A stretch of DNA of 64,000 bases from JANLYQ01 sp031365725 (GCA_031365725.1 JANLYQ010000010.1:113783-177782); one strand, 5' to 3'. Positions 35,768 through 45,252 are shown, counted from the stretch's first letter. Program-made: numbers and translations. The notes: generated by a model from the sequence alone, not told the origin.

Positions 35768-36811
35768 ATGCCGGTCCGCCGTACGACGATCAGTGACGTT
35801 GCCCGGGCGGCTGGCGTGTCGATCGGCGCGGTCTCCTTCGCGCTCAACGACCGACCCGGGGTCGCCCCGCAGACCCGGGACCGGATCCTGGCCGCCGCGC
35901 GCGAGCTGGGCTGGTCGCCGAGCCACCGCGGCCGGGCCCTCGCCGCGTCCCAGGCACTCGCCGTCGGGCTGGTGCTGGCCCGCCCGCCCGAGACCCTGGG
36001 CGCCGACCCGTTCTTCCCCGCCTTCATCGCCGGGATCGAGAGCGTGCTCTCGCCGTTGGGGCAGGCCCTGGTCCTGCAGATGGTGCCGGACCCGGCCGGC
36101 GAGCTCGACGGCTACCGCCGGCTGGCAGCCGACGGCCGGGTGGACGGGGTCTTCCTCACCGACCTGCGCACCGCGGACCCGCGCCCCGCCCTGCTGGCCG
36201 AGCTGAGACTCCCGGCGGTGCTCATCGGGCCGGACTGCTCTGCCACCGAGGACCCGTGTGTCGCCGTCGATGACCGTCCCGGCATCGCCGCCGCCGTGGA
36301 GCACCTCGTGGCGCTGGGGCACCAGGTCATCGCTCACATCGGCGGCCCCGACGAGTTCGTGCACGGACGGTCCCGGCGCAGCGCCTGGTCCGACGCTCTC
36401 GCGACTGCCGGCCTGGCCGAGGGGCCGCACGTCGAGGCCGACTTCTCCGCCCAGGGCGGCGCTGCGGCCACCAAGGTGCTGCTCGACCTCCCGCAACGAC
36501 CCACCGCGATCGTCTACGGCAACGACCTGATGGCGATCGCCGGCATGGCCGTCGCGTCGGCCCGCGGGCTCGTGGTGCCACGCGACCTGTCGATCACCGG
36601 CTTCGACGACACCGAGGTCGCCGCCCACTTGCAGCCGTCACTGACGTCGGTGCGGACCGATGCCTACGGCTGGGGTGCCGCCGCCGCCGCGCGGCTGCTC
36701 GCCGCTGTCGCGGGCACCCCCGCCCCCAACCCCACCCTGCCGCCCCCGCACCTCGTCATCCGGGCATCCACCGCACCGCCACCCCAGCACCACGAAACGG
36801 AGAATTCATGA
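35768..36811 (+). CDS. LacI family transcriptional regulator
   Basis: A 347-residue regulator: helix-turn-helix and hinge at 6-60 (TISDVARAAGVSIGAVSFAL, NDRPGV) and a periplasmic-binding-protein-like effector domain to the C-terminus (AVEHLVALGHQVIAHIGGP, SITGFDDTEVAAHLQPSLTSV in two pieces). It heads the sugar operon and its stop overlaps the start of the binding protein gene (ATGA), so it is cotranscribed with its targets. The effector is probably a (manno-)oligosaccharide, judged from the GH130 gene. Confidence 0.92.
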   Translation: MPVRRTTISDVARAAGVSIGAVSFALNDRPGVAPQTRDRILAAARELGWSPSHRGRALAASQALAVGLVLARPPETLGADPFFPAFIAGIESVLSPLGQALVLQMVPDPAGELDGYRRLAADGRVDGVFLTDLRTADPRPALLAELRLPAVLIGPDCSATEDPCVAVDDRPGIAAAVEHLVALGHQVIAHIGGPDEFVHGRSRRSAWSDALATAGLAEGPHVEADFSAQGGAAATKVLLDLPQRPTAIVYGNDLMAIAGMAVASARGLVVPRDLSITGFDDTEVAAHLQPSLTSVRTDAYGWGAAAAARLLAAVAGTPAPNPTLPPPHLVIRASTAPPPQHHETENS

Positions 36812-38103
36812 AGCGCGCCACGGCAACCATCGCCGCTGTCCTGACCCTCGCCCTCGGCACCGCCGCGTGCGGCGGAGGGGGTGGTAGCGGTTCGTCGACC
36901 TCGTCCGGCTTGACCACCAAGGGGCCGATCAAGATCTGGCTGTCCAACAACCCCGAGGAGATCGCCTGGGGCAAGGCGATGGTCGCATCGTGGAACTCCG
37001 CGCACCCCAAGGAGAAGGTCACGGCGCAGGAGATCCCGGCGGGCAAGACGTCCGAGGAGGTCATCGGCGCGGCGATCACGGCAGGCAACGCGCCGTGCCT
37101 CGTCTTCAACACCAGCCCGGCCGCTGTCCCGCAGTTCCAGAAGCAGGGCGGCCTCGTCGCACTCGACGACTTCCCCGGTGGCGCTGCCTACATCAAGGCG
37201 CGCACCGGTGCTGCAGCCACGCAGTACGTCTCCACGGACGGGAAGTTCTACCAGATGCCGTGGAAGTCCAACCCGGTAATGATCTTCTACAACAAGGACT
37301 TGCTGAAGAAGGCCGGCGTCGACCCGGCCAACCCGCCGCTTTCGACGTACGCCGACTTCCTCGCCACCAGCGACAAGATCGTGACCAGCAAGGCGGCGCA
37401 GGCCTCGATCTGGCCGGCACCCACCAGCGAGTTCTTCCAGTCGTGGTTCGACTTCTATCCCCTGTACGCCGCGGAGTCCGGCGGCAAGCAGCTGCTCGAC
37501 AAGGGCAAGTCGACGTTCAACGACACGGCCGGCAAGTCCGTCGCCGGGTTCTGGTCGACGATGTACCAGAAGGGCTACGCCCCGAAGGAGAAGTACAACG
37601 GTGACTCCTTCGCCGATGGCAAGGCAGCCATGGCCATCGTCGGACCTTGGGCGGTCGCGGTCTACGGCACGAAGGTCAACTGGGGCGTTGCTCCCGTGCC
37701 GACCTCGGCCGGCATGCCGGCGGCCCAGATCCACACGTTCTCCGACGCCAAGAACGTCGCGATCTACAGCGCCTGCAAGGCCAAGGGCACCGCATGGGAC
37801 GTCCTCAAGTTCGCGACCAGCAAGGCCCAGGACGGTTCGCTGCTGGACAAGACCGGGCAGATGCCGTTGCGCACCGACCTGGCGGCTGCCTACCCGGCCT
37901 ACTTCTCGGCGCACCCGGAGTACACGACCTTCGCCGACCAGGCAGCCCGCACCGTCGAGGTACCCAACGTCAGCAACTCGATCGAGATCTGGCAGGACTT
38001 CCGCGACGCCTACAGCGGCGCGGTCATCTTCGGCAAGGGCACAGCCGACGCCGCGCTGAAGACCGCCGCCGACAAGGCCGACACGCTCGCGGCACAGTCG
38101 TGA
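36808..38103 (+). CDS. Sugar ABC transporter substrate-binding lipoprotein
   Basis: A 431-residue family 1 solute-binding protein. Signal peptide with lipobox LGTAAC and Cys21, followed by a Gly/Ser linker (GGGGGSGSSTSSG). KIWLSNNPEEIAWGKAMVASW and the PWKSNPVMIFYNKDLLKKAG stretch match oligosaccharide binders. No ATPase gene accompanies the transporter, so a shared MsiK-type ATPase elsewhere is expected. The start overlaps lacI by ATGA. Confidence 0.9.
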   Translation: MKRATATIAAVLTLALGTAACGGGGGSGSSTSSGLTTKGPIKIWLSNNPEEIAWGKAMVASWNSAHPKEKVTAQEIPAGKTSEEVIGAAITAGNAPCLVFNTSPAAVPQFQKQGGLVALDDFPGGAAYIKARTGAAATQYVSTDGKFYQMPWKSNPVMIFYNKDLLKKAGVDPANPPLSTYADFLATSDKIVTSKAAQASIWPAPTSEFFQSWFDFYPLYAAESGGKQLLDKGKSTFNDTAGKSVAGFWSTMYQKGYAPKEKYNGDSFADGKAAMAIVGPWAVAVYGTKVNWGVAPVPTSAGMPAAQIHTFSDAKNVAIYSACKAKGTAWDVLKFATSKAQDGSLLDKTGQMPLRTDLAAAYPAYFSAHPEYTTFADQAARTVEVPNVSNSIEIWQDFRDAYSGAVIFGKGTADAALKTAADKADTLAAQS

Positions 38104-38125
38104 CAGTCGACATCCGGGTGCGGCG

Positions 38126-39085
38126 ATGACCACCACGTCACCCTCGACGGCCATCCAGACACCGGCCAGCACGCCGACGGCGAGCCCGACCCCGCAGAAG
38201 CGGGGTCGGGTCGCCTCGATCCTCGGTCGTCAGCCGCTGGGCATCGCGTTCGCCGCGCCGTACGCCGTGTTCCTCGCGGTCGTGTTCGCCTACCCACTCG
38301 GGCTGGCGGTCTGGATCAGCTTCCACGACTACTTCTTCGCCGCACCCGGGGCCAGCGTCGCGCGGCCATTCGTCGGCTTCGCCAACTACGCGACCGCACT
38401 CTCGGACCCGGCCGTGCGGCGGTCGTTCCTCAACGTCGCCATCTTCCTGGTCATCAACGTCCCGATCACCGTAGCGCTGGCGCTGCTCCTGGCCAACGCA
38501 CTGAACGCCGCCATGCGTGGCCGGACGTTCTTCAGGGTCGCCTACTACGTGCCCTACGTCAGCGCCGGCGTCGCGGTGGTGTCGGTATGGCTGTTCCTGT
38601 TCTCCAAGAACGGCATGGTCAACCAGGTGCTCGGCTCGCTGGCGCCCGATCCCTCCTGGCTGGTCAACTCCACCCTGGCCATGCCGCTGATCGCGGTGTT
38701 CGTCGCGTGGAAGCAGCTGGGCTTCTTCATCCTGCTCTATCTGGCCGCGCTGCAGAACGTGCCCAAGGAGCTCTACGAGTCGGCGCAGATGGACGGCGCC
38801 AACAAGTGGCAGCAGCTGCGCAACGTGACGATCCCGGGTGTGCGACCGGCGACCGTGCTCGTGGTCATCCTCGCCACCATCACCGGCGCGAACCTGTTCA
38901 GCGAGCCCTACCTGTTGACCAACGGCGGCGGACCCAACGGTGCGTCTGCGTCGCCGGTGCTCGTGATGTACCAGAAGGGCATCGAGCAGGGGAACCCCGA
39001 TGTGGCCTCGGCAATCGGGGTCATCTTGGTCATCGCGGTCCTGCTCGTGTCGCTGCTCAACCGCCGCCTGCTCGAGAGGGACTGA
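38126..39085 (+). CDS. Sugar ABC transporter permease (MalF-like)
   Basis: A 319-residue permease. The Pro/Thr-rich N-terminal 35 residues precede six membrane helices starting at FAAPYAVFLAVVFAYPLGLA. The EAA loop reads ELYESAQMDGANKWQQLRNV, the ATPase contact. It follows the binding protein by 22 bases and pairs with the next permease. Confidence 0.92.
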   Translation: MTTTSPSTAIQTPASTPTASPTPQKRGRVASILGRQPLGIAFAAPYAVFLAVVFAYPLGLAVWISFHDYFFAAPGASVARPFVGFANYATALSDPAVRRSFLNVAIFLVINVPITVALALLLANALNAAMRGRTFFRVAYYVPYVSAGVAVVSVWLFLFSKNGMVNQVLGSLAPDPSWLVNSTLAMPLIAVFVAWKQLGFFILLYLAALQNVPKELYESAQMDGANKWQQLRNVTIPGVRPATVLVVILATITGANLFSEPYLLTNGGGPNGASASPVLVMYQKGIEQGNPDVASAIGVILVIAVLLVSLLNRRLLERD

Positions 39086-39086
39086 C

Positions 39087-39908
39087 ATGAAGAGATTCGG
39101 CCGCGTGACGGTGCTCTCGCTGGGCGCCCTGCTCTTCCTCTTCCCGTTCTACTACATGATCATCACGTCGTTCCAGGCCAAACCCAACACCTCGCTCGCA
39201 GGCGCGTTCCCCTTCGGTGGGTGGACGCTGCAGAACTACCGCGAGATCAACGCGCGGGTCGACCTGCTGGGTTCACTGGCCAACTCCGGCATCTTCACCG
39301 GCGGCGTCATCCTCGCCACGCTGGTGTTCGGGGTCCTCGCGGGATACGCGTTGGCCCGCTTGCACTTCCGCGGTCAGGGCACGCTGTTCTCGTTGATGCT
39401 GCTGGTGCAGCTCGTGCCCTTCCAGCTGCTCATCATCCCGCTGTACGTCATGATCGTGCGCAGCTACGGGCTCGCCGACTCCTACCTCGGCATGATCCTG
39501 CCGTTCGCGATCAACTCCACCGCCGTCTTCGTCTTCCGGCAGTTCTTCCTGCAGCTGCCCGAGGACCTGTTTGCCGCCGCGCGCATCGACGGCGCGGGTG
39601 AGCTGCGAGTGCTGTGGTCGATTGCGCTGCCCCTGGTGCGACCAGCGATGGTGACCGCGGTCCTGTTGACCTTCATCGGTCCGTGGAACGAGTTCCTCTG
39701 GCCGTTCCTGGTCACCAAGAACGCGAACATGCAGCCGCTGGCTGTGTCGCTGGCCAACTACCTGTCCAATATCGCCGGCCGGGCCGCCAACCCGTACGGA
39801 GCGACCCTCGCGGGAGCCGTCGTGCTGGCTGCTCCCGCAGTCGCCCTGTTCGTGGCCTTCCAGCGGCACTTCACCTCGTCCGACCTGGGGTCGGGCGTGA
39901 AGGGGTGA
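39087..39908 (+). CDS. Sugar ABC transporter permease (MalG-like)
   Basis: A 273-residue permease with six helices and the EAA loop DLFAAARIDGAGELRVLWSI. ATG 39087 lies one base after the stop of its partner; the open frame to 39000 is inside that gene. It ends with a GTGA overlap into the GH130 gene, tying sugar uptake to intracellular phosphorolysis. Confidence 0.92.
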   Translation: MKRFGRVTVLSLGALLFLFPFYYMIITSFQAKPNTSLAGAFPFGGWTLQNYREINARVDLLGSLANSGIFTGGVILATLVFGVLAGYALARLHFRGQGTLFSLMLLVQLVPFQLLIIPLYVMIVRSYGLADSYLGMILPFAINSTAVFVFRQFFLQLPEDLFAAARIDGAGELRVLWSIALPLVRPAMVTAVLLTFIGPWNEFLWPFLVTKNANMQPLAVSLANYLSNIAGRAANPYGATLAGAVVLAAPAVALFVAFQRHFTSSDLGSGVKG

Positions 39909-40984
39909 CTGTGCCCGGCCAGCTCACCACCACCGTCCCCTACACGCTGACCCGGCTCGGCGTCGTGATGTCACCAACGCCTGGCGACCCGATGGAGGAG
40001 CTGGGGGTCCTCAACCCGGCCAGCGGTCGCGACCCGGAAGGACGGCTGTTCCTGCTGCCGCGGCTGGTCGCGGCCGGCAACGTCTCGCGGGTCGGCCTCG
40101 CCGAGGTCGTGCTGTCCGACGGTGCGCCGGTCGGGGTCGTTCGTCGCGGCATCCTTCTTGCGCCCGACGAAGGCTGGGAGCGCGGCGCCAGCAACGCCGG
40201 TGTCGAGGACCCGCGCACCACGTGGGTGCCCTCGCTCGGACGACACCTGATGACCTACGTCGCCTTCGGCCCGCTTGGGCCGCGGCTGGCTCTCGCCGTG
40301 TCGGAGGACCTGCACCAGTGGCGGCGGCTGGGTCCGGTGCAGTTTGCCTACGAGCCCGGTCTCGACACCGATCTGTGCATGTTCCCGAACAAGGACGCGG
40401 TGTTCTTCCCTGAGCCGGTGCCCGACCCGACCGGCCGGCCGTCGTACGCCATGTTGCATCGACCGATGTGGGACCTCGGCTGGTTCCGCCCGGGCGAGAC
40501 CGTTCATCTGCCCGCGGGTGTCACCGACCCACGGCCCGGCATCTGGATCTCCTACGTTCCGGTGGACGAGGTGGCGGCCGACATCCGCGCCCTTGTGCAC
40601 CCGCGTGGCCACCGGTGCGTCGCGTTGCCCGAGCACCCCTACGAGGAGCTGAAGATCGGGGCCGGACCGCCACCGCTGCGGGTCGACGAGGGTTGGCTGC
40701 TCATCCATCACGGTGTCACCGGCGAGGCACCGGTCGGCTTCGACCCGACGACCCAGAAGGTCGAGTACTCCGCCGGCGCGATGCTGCTCGACCCGGCCGA
40801 CCCGTCGCGGGTGCTGGCGCGCACGAGTGAGTCGATCCTCGCGCCGGAGACCGACGACGAGCGGCAGGGGACCGTGCCCAACGTGGTCTTCCCGACCGCG
40901 GTGGAAGAGGTCGACGGCGTGCGCTACGTGTTCTACGGCATGGCCGACTCGCAGATCGGCGTGGCGAGGCTTGAGCACCTGTGA
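39905..40984 (+). CDS. Glycoside hydrolase family 130 mannoside phosphorylase-like enzyme
   Basis: A 359-residue five-bladed propeller enzyme of GH130. The family motif SNAGVEDPR (near 98-106) contains the catalytic Asp; PNKDAVFFPEP, YAMLHRP, LLIHHGV and GMADSQIGVA follow as the phosphate/substrate residues arranged around the propeller. Members phosphorolyse beta-mannosides (e.g. beta-1,4-mannobiose or mannosyl-GlcNAc) to mannose 1-phosphate, though some are hydrolases. Operon position after an oligosaccharide importer fits an intracellular role. GTG 39905 overlaps the permease stop. Confidence 0.87.
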   Translation: MTVPGQLTTTVPYTLTRLGVVMSPTPGDPMEELGVLNPASGRDPEGRLFLLPRLVAAGNVSRVGLAEVVLSDGAPVGVVRRGILLAPDEGWERGASNAGVEDPRTTWVPSLGRHLMTYVAFGPLGPRLALAVSEDLHQWRRLGPVQFAYEPGLDTDLCMFPNKDAVFFPEPVPDPTGRPSYAMLHRPMWDLGWFRPGETVHLPAGVTDPRPGIWISYVPVDEVAADIRALVHPRGHRCVALPEHPYEELKIGAGPPPLRVDEGWLLIHHGVTGEAPVGFDPTTQKVEYSAGAMLLDPADPSRVLARTSESILAPETDDERQGTVPNVVFPTAVEEVDGVRYVFYGMADSQIGVARLEHL

Positions 40985-42195
40985 GCGCCGACCTCCGGCT
41001 CGGCCTTGTCGGGGCGGGCCGCTTCGCCACCTTCCTCGCAGCTGTGGTGGCGGCGGTCGACGGGCTGCGACTGGTCGCGGTGGCTGACCCTGAGGATGAT
41101 GCGGCCGCGCGTCTCGCTGCCGCGCACGGGCTCACGGCGTACGACGACTGGCACCGGCTGATCGCCGACGAGCAGCTCGACGTGGTCGTCGTAGCCACGC
41201 CACCCGCGACCCATGCTGAGGTCGCCATCGCCGCACTGCGCGGCGGTCGGCACGTCTTCTGCGAGAAGCCGCTGGCGACGACGCTCGACGACGCCCGCGG
41301 GGTCGCGACGGCGGTCGAGGAGACGGGACGCACGCTGGTCGTGGACCACGTGCTGCGATACAACCCGCTGGTGCACGCGCTGTGCGCGCTGCGTGACCAG
41401 TGGCTCGGCCCCGTGCAGCGTCTGGCCTTCGACAACGACGCCAGCGACGAGGACCTGCCCGACGACCACTGGTTCTGGGACGAGCGACAGAGCGGCGGCA
41501 TCTTCGTCGAGCACGGTGTGCACTTCTTCGACGTCGCCCACCTGCTGCTCGGCAGCGAGCCGATCGAGGTCGCCGCTGTCATGGCCGCGCGACCCGACGG
41601 CACCGTCGACCAGGTTTCCGCCACTGTTCTGCACCCGGACGGTGCGATCGCCACTCACACCCACTCCTTCACCCACGCCGGTCGGTGCGAACGGCAGCGG
41701 CTGCTCCTCGACCATGCGACCGCCACGGTCAGCGTGGAGGGCTGGATCCCGTTGCGAGCGCAGGTGATTGCCTGGACTGACGACGAGGGCGCGGCCGCAG
41801 CGGCCGGGCTGCCGGGTCGAGCCGCCGAGCTGTTCGCCGTACCCGGTCATCGCCTCGGGGCGGACGCCGGCATCACCGTGCAGGTGCAACGCGACGCCGG
41901 CGACCCATCCGCGCGGGCCCGAGGTCGCGCCGTCACGGTGCCGCACCGGGTGCGCGTCGACCTCGAGATCGGCGACCGGGCCAGTGCCGACGGCGGCAAG
42001 GCCCGGGTCTACGCCGAGAGCGTGCGCGCTGCCCTCACTGACCTGGTGACGGCCGCGGCCGGTGGCGCAGCTCCGCGCAGCGGTCCCGCCGAGGCCCTCG
42101 CCGCCGTGACGGTCGCCGACGCCGCGCGACGCTCGGCCACCGAGCACCGACACGTCCTGATCGAGCAGTCCCACCACCACGCAAGGAGCCGATGA
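40981..42195 (+). CDS. Gfo/Idh/MocA family oxidoreductase
   Basis: A 404-residue NAD(P)-dependent sugar oxidoreductase. Rossmann motif LGLVGAGRFATF at the N-terminus, VVVVATPPATHAEVAIAAL, EKPLATT with the conserved Lys, and GGIFVEHGVHFFDVAHLLLG with the catalytic His region. The C-terminal half is longer than average. It could oxidise a sugar such as mannose or a glucoside released by the GH130 enzyme, or act as a glycosidase-type Gfo/Idh. GTGA overlap with GH130 and ATGA overlap with the next gene show tight coupling. Confidence 0.88.
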   Translation: MSADLRLGLVGAGRFATFLAAVVAAVDGLRLVAVADPEDDAAARLAAAHGLTAYDDWHRLIADEQLDVVVVATPPATHAEVAIAALRGGRHVFCEKPLATTLDDARGVATAVEETGRTLVVDHVLRYNPLVHALCALRDQWLGPVQRLAFDNDASDEDLPDDHWFWDERQSGGIFVEHGVHFFDVAHLLLGSEPIEVAAVMAARPDGTVDQVSATVLHPDGAIATHTHSFTHAGRCERQRLLLDHATATVSVEGWIPLRAQVIAWTDDEGAAAAAGLPGRAAELFAVPGHRLGADAGITVQVQRDAGDPSARARGRAVTVPHRVRVDLEIGDRASADGGKARVYAESVRAALTDLVTAAAGGAAPRSGPAEALAAVTVADAARRSATEHRHVLIEQSHHHARSR

Positions 42196-44357
42196 TGCCG
42201 GACAACACCACGCAGCAGAACCCACTCAGCACCGGTGGACCGCAGCCTGTGCGGAGGGTCGACCCGCACGCCGTGACGGGCTTCCGTGCCCGGGCCGGCG
42301 TCGCTGCGTCGGCACTGTCGCTGCTGATCGGCGTTGTCGTCGCCGCGCCGACGTCACCGGCAGCCGCATCGACCCAGCACCGAGACATCGCTGCGGTGCA
42401 GCCGCTGACCAATCTGGCTCATCTGGACTTCCTGCAGGCCGATGTCGCGCCGCCGGACCAGCCGGGCCACACGACGTACCTCCTGACGGATCAGCCGCAG
42501 GTCGGTGTCCTCTGGACCTACGCCGACCGGCAGTCCGACGGCTCCTACAAGCGCATCGGTGGCGGTCCCTATGACGCCACCAGCAACACCTACAGCCAGG
42601 GCGCTTTCAACGCTGATGACGTGTCGCGCGCGGCGGTGGTCTACCTCCGGCACTGGCGGCAGACCGGCGCGGACAGCAGTCGCACCCGGGCCATCGCGCT
42701 GCTGCGCGGGCTGACCTACCTGCAGACCTCGTCGGGACCCGACGCCGGCAACGTGGTGCTCTGGATGCAGCCGGACGGGACGCTGAACCCCAGCCCGACG
42801 CCGAAGGAGACACCGGACCCGTCGGACTCGGCTGAGTCCTACTGGCTCGCGCGCACGATCTGGGCGCTCGGCGAGGGCTATGCGGACCTGCACCGCTCGC
42901 CCGATCCGGCCGACCAGGCGTTCGCTGCGTTCCTGCGCTCCCGGATGGACCTGTCGGTGGCGGCTCTGCGCCGCGAGACCCTGAGCCGGTACGGCACCTA
43001 CCTGCAGATCGACGGCCGCCGCACCCCGGCCTGGCTCATCGTCCAGGGGGCCGACGCGAGCGCCGAGGCCGTCCTCGGCCTGTCGGCGTACGTCGAGGCG
43101 ACCGGCGATGATGCTGCCACCACGGCGTTACGCCAGCTGTCGGGCGGCATCGCGATGATGGCGGCCGGTGACGTGCGCCGCTGGCCGCACGGCGCGGTGC
43201 TGCCATGGGCGTTGTCCCGCAGCGATTGGCACGCCTGGGCCTCGCAGATGCCGGCAGCTCTCGCCCGGTCCTCGCAGACCCTGCACGACTCCTCGCTGCT
43301 CCGGGTTGCCCAGCGCGACTCGGGGACCTTCGACCCGTGGCTGCTGACCTCCGGGGGACCCGACAACGGCCGGTTGCCGACCCGACTGGACGCAGCGCAG
43401 ATCGCCTACGGCGTCGACTCGCGTCTGCAGTCGCTGCTCGCGACCGCCGATGTCAGCGGGTCGCGCGGTGCGCTCCGCCTTGCCGCGGTCGTGGCCTCGT
43501 GGTACTTCGGCGCGAACCCGTCCGGCCTGCCGGCGTACGACGCCTCGACGGGACGCACCGTGGACGGCATCTCGCCCGAGGGTGTGCCCAACCTCAACGG
43601 CGGGGCCGAATCCACGATGCACGGCCTGCTCTCGATGCTGGCCCTCGATGCCCACCCGGCGGTGGTCCGCGAGCTGCGCAGCCACCTCGATGGCCGGGAC
43701 GGCGAGGCAACCGTGCAGGCAGAGGACGGCGTGCTGGCTGCTGGCGCGCACGCAGTGGTTCTCAGCGACGGCTGGACCGGTGAGTCGAAGTTCGGTGGCA
43801 CCGGCTACGTGGCGCTGCCCTCCGGTGGCGGCGTGACCGTCGACCTCGGTGCCTCGACCGGGCCGCGGCTGGTGAGCGCGGTAGTCGACCTGCAGCCGGG
43901 CAGCAGTGCTGTCACGACCTTCCGCGCCGGTGATCGGGTGCTGGGTGTCGTCCGCAGTGGCGCCGTCGGACCGCAAGGCAACTCGCCGGCACCCGGTGCG
44001 CTGGTGCCGATCGCGCTGCGTGCCGTGCTTCGTCCGGGGGAGCAGGTCGTCACGGCGACGACCGTCGCCGCCGGCACCGATGAGGCTCGCCTCGACGCGC
44101 TTACGGTGGAGGCGGTTGTCTCGACGGTGACGTTGTCGGGCGACCTTGCGAGCTCGCCCGGCCACGGTCTCATGCTGGTGCGCAACGGTTCGTCCGTGGC
44201 GGAGCAGAGGGTCGTGACCGTCCCGGGCACCGGTGCGGTGCACATCGAGTCCTATAACGGTCTCGGTCGGGCGGTGCGCACCTCCACGGTGCCGGGGACC
44301 GCTGCGACCGTCCGCGTTCGGCTCGTCCCGGGCGGCTTTGCCATCGCCCGCCGCTGA
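42192..44357 (+). CDS. Large secreted protein, possible alpha/alpha-barrel glycan enzyme with carbohydrate-binding-like domain
   Basis: A 721-residue exported protein. The first 60 residues hold a basic region and a hydrophobic signal segment (ALSLLIGVVVAAPTSPAAA). Residues about 70-500 are rich in paired helices with aromatic and acidic residues (ESYWLARTIWALGEGYADL, NLNGGAESTMHGLLSMLALD), which suggests an alpha/alpha toroid as in many glycan hydrolases and lyases; I could not assign a family. From about 505, VQAEDGVLAAG and GYVALPSGGGVTVDLG look like a carbohydrate-binding beta-sandwich. AAGGAG precedes ATG 42192 by 3 bases and ATG 42195 by 6; either may be used. Role in processing mannan-type glycan outside the cell is inferred. 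Confidence 0.72.
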   Translation: MMPDNTTQQNPLSTGGPQPVRRVDPHAVTGFRARAGVAASALSLLIGVVVAAPTSPAAASTQHRDIAAVQPLTNLAHLDFLQADVAPPDQPGHTTYLLTDQPQVGVLWTYADRQSDGSYKRIGGGPYDATSNTYSQGAFNADDVSRAAVVYLRHWRQTGADSSRTRAIALLRGLTYLQTSSGPDAGNVVLWMQPDGTLNPSPTPKETPDPSDSAESYWLARTIWALGEGYADLHRSPDPADQAFAAFLRSRMDLSVAALRRETLSRYGTYLQIDGRRTPAWLIVQGADASAEAVLGLSAYVEATGDDAATTALRQLSGGIAMMAAGDVRRWPHGAVLPWALSRSDWHAWASQMPAALARSSQTLHDSSLLRVAQRDSGTFDPWLLTSGGPDNGRLPTRLDAAQIAYGVDSRLQSLLATADVSGSRGALRLAAVVASWYFGANPSGLPAYDASTGRTVDGISPEGVPNLNGGAESTMHGLLSMLALDAHPAVVRELRSHLDGRDGEATVQAEDGVLAAGAHAVVLSDGWTGESKFGGTGYVALPSGGGVTVDLGASTGPRLVSAVVDLQPGSSAVTTFRAGDRVLGVVRSGAVGPQGNSPAPGALVPIALRAVLRPGEQVVTATTVAAGTDEARLDALTVEAVVSTVTLSGDLASSPGHGLMLVRNGSSVAEQRVVTVPGTGAVHIESYNGLGRAVRTSTVPGTAATVRVRLVPGGFAIARR

Positions 44358-44362
44358 CACCA

Positions 44363-44390
44363 GCCCGAGGCGCGTCCGCGCGCCTCGGGC
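44363..44390 (+). terminator. Perfect 12-bp terminator hairpin
   Basis: GCCCGAGGCGCG-TCCG-CGCGCCTCGGGC: 12 bp with a four-base loop, five bases after the secreted-protein stop and directly before the kinase gene. No T-run. The strongest stem-loop in the window; it should close the LacI operon. Confidence 0.75.
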
Positions 44391-44402
44391 AGGATGGCCC
44401 CG

Positions 44403-45200
44403 ATGGACACCGTGCTGGTCGAGGCCGTGACGGCACTGGCCGCGCAGTGGCGGCTGACGCTCGGCAAGCCGTGCGCCACCGACATCGGTGGTTCGTGGGT
44501 GGCGCCGGCGAGCGGCGTCGACGGCCGTGACCTCGTGCTCAAGGTGGCGCACGCGCACGAGGAGGCGCGCGACGAGGCAGTCGGGCTGCGTCTCTGGGCC
44601 GGTCGCGGGGCGGTGCAGGTGCACGACGAGCACACGGACGGCGACGTGGTGGCGCTGTTGCTCGAGCACGTCCGCCCCGGGACTGCACTGCGCGACCTAC
44701 GGGAGGAGGTCGACCAGGACGTCGTGCTTGCCGATCTGTTGCAGCGGCTGTGGATCGCGGCTCCGAGCGGCCATCAGCTCCGGGCGCTGCGGCAGATGTG
44801 CGAGCAGTGGGCCCGTGAGCACGTGGACGACCCGCGGCCGCTGGACCCGGGGCTTGTCCGGGCCGGTTTCGCGCTGTGGCTGGAGCTGCCGACCACAGCC
44901 GACCGCGAGACCGTGCTCGTCACCGACCTGCACGCGGGAAACGTGCTTGCGGCGACGCGGGAACCTTGGCTGATGATCGACCCGAAGCCCTACGTCGGTG
45001 ACCCGGCGTACGACCCGCTGCAGCACCTGCTCAACTGCCCGGGCCGGCTGCACACCGAGCCGCGTGCCCTGGTCGACCGGATGGCCGGACTCTGCGGGGT
45101 TCAGGCGGAGCGGCTGCGGCTCTGGCTGTTCGCCCGGTGCGTGGTCGAGTCGGCTTGGCGCTCGCAGCTGGCGCTGGTCGCGGCAGAGCTGGCGCCCTGA
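44403..45200 (+). CDS. Aminoglycoside phosphotransferase-like kinase (APH(6) type)
   Basis: A 265-residue protein-kinase-like fold kinase related to streptomycin 6-kinase. LVLKVAHAHEEARDEAVGLR carries the ATP Lys and helix C, LLLEHVRPGTALRDL the hinge, VTDLHAGNVLAA the catalytic loop with Asp, and IDPKPYVGDPAYDPLQHLLN the metal-binding Asp. ATG 44403 was chosen over ATG 44394 because AGGA ends eight bases earlier and the latter abuts the hairpin. Family members phosphorylate aminoglycosides or unknown hydroxyl metabolites; resistance should not be assumed. Confidence 0.82.
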   Translation: MDTVLVEAVTALAAQWRLTLGKPCATDIGGSWVAPASGVDGRDLVLKVAHAHEEARDEAVGLRLWAGRGAVQVHDEHTDGDVVALLLEHVRPGTALRDLREEVDQDVVLADLLQRLWIAAPSGHQLRALRQMCEQWAREHVDDPRPLDPGLVRAGFALWLELPTTADRETVLVTDLHAGNVLAATREPWLMIDPKPYVGDPAYDPLQHLLNCPGRLHTEPRALVDRMAGLCGVQAERLRLWLFARCVVESAWRSQLALVAAELAP

Positions 45201-45237
45201 CCGCGTCCGGCCGACTGCGCCACTTGGGGTAACTCTT

Positions 45238-45252
45238 GGTAATGTCTTTACC
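45238..45252. promoter_or_regulatory. Short palindrome in the subtilase promoter region
   Basis: GGTAA-TGTCT-TTACC in the 139-bp gap before the subtilase gene, the most AT-rich part of this neighbourhood. A TAATGT -10-like hexamer overlaps it. It could be an operator. Confidence 0.3.

Noticed and set aside
44403..45200. Streptomycin resistance gene
   Set aside because: The kinase is only APH(6)-like; no resistance context or mobile element is present, so resistance is not claimed.
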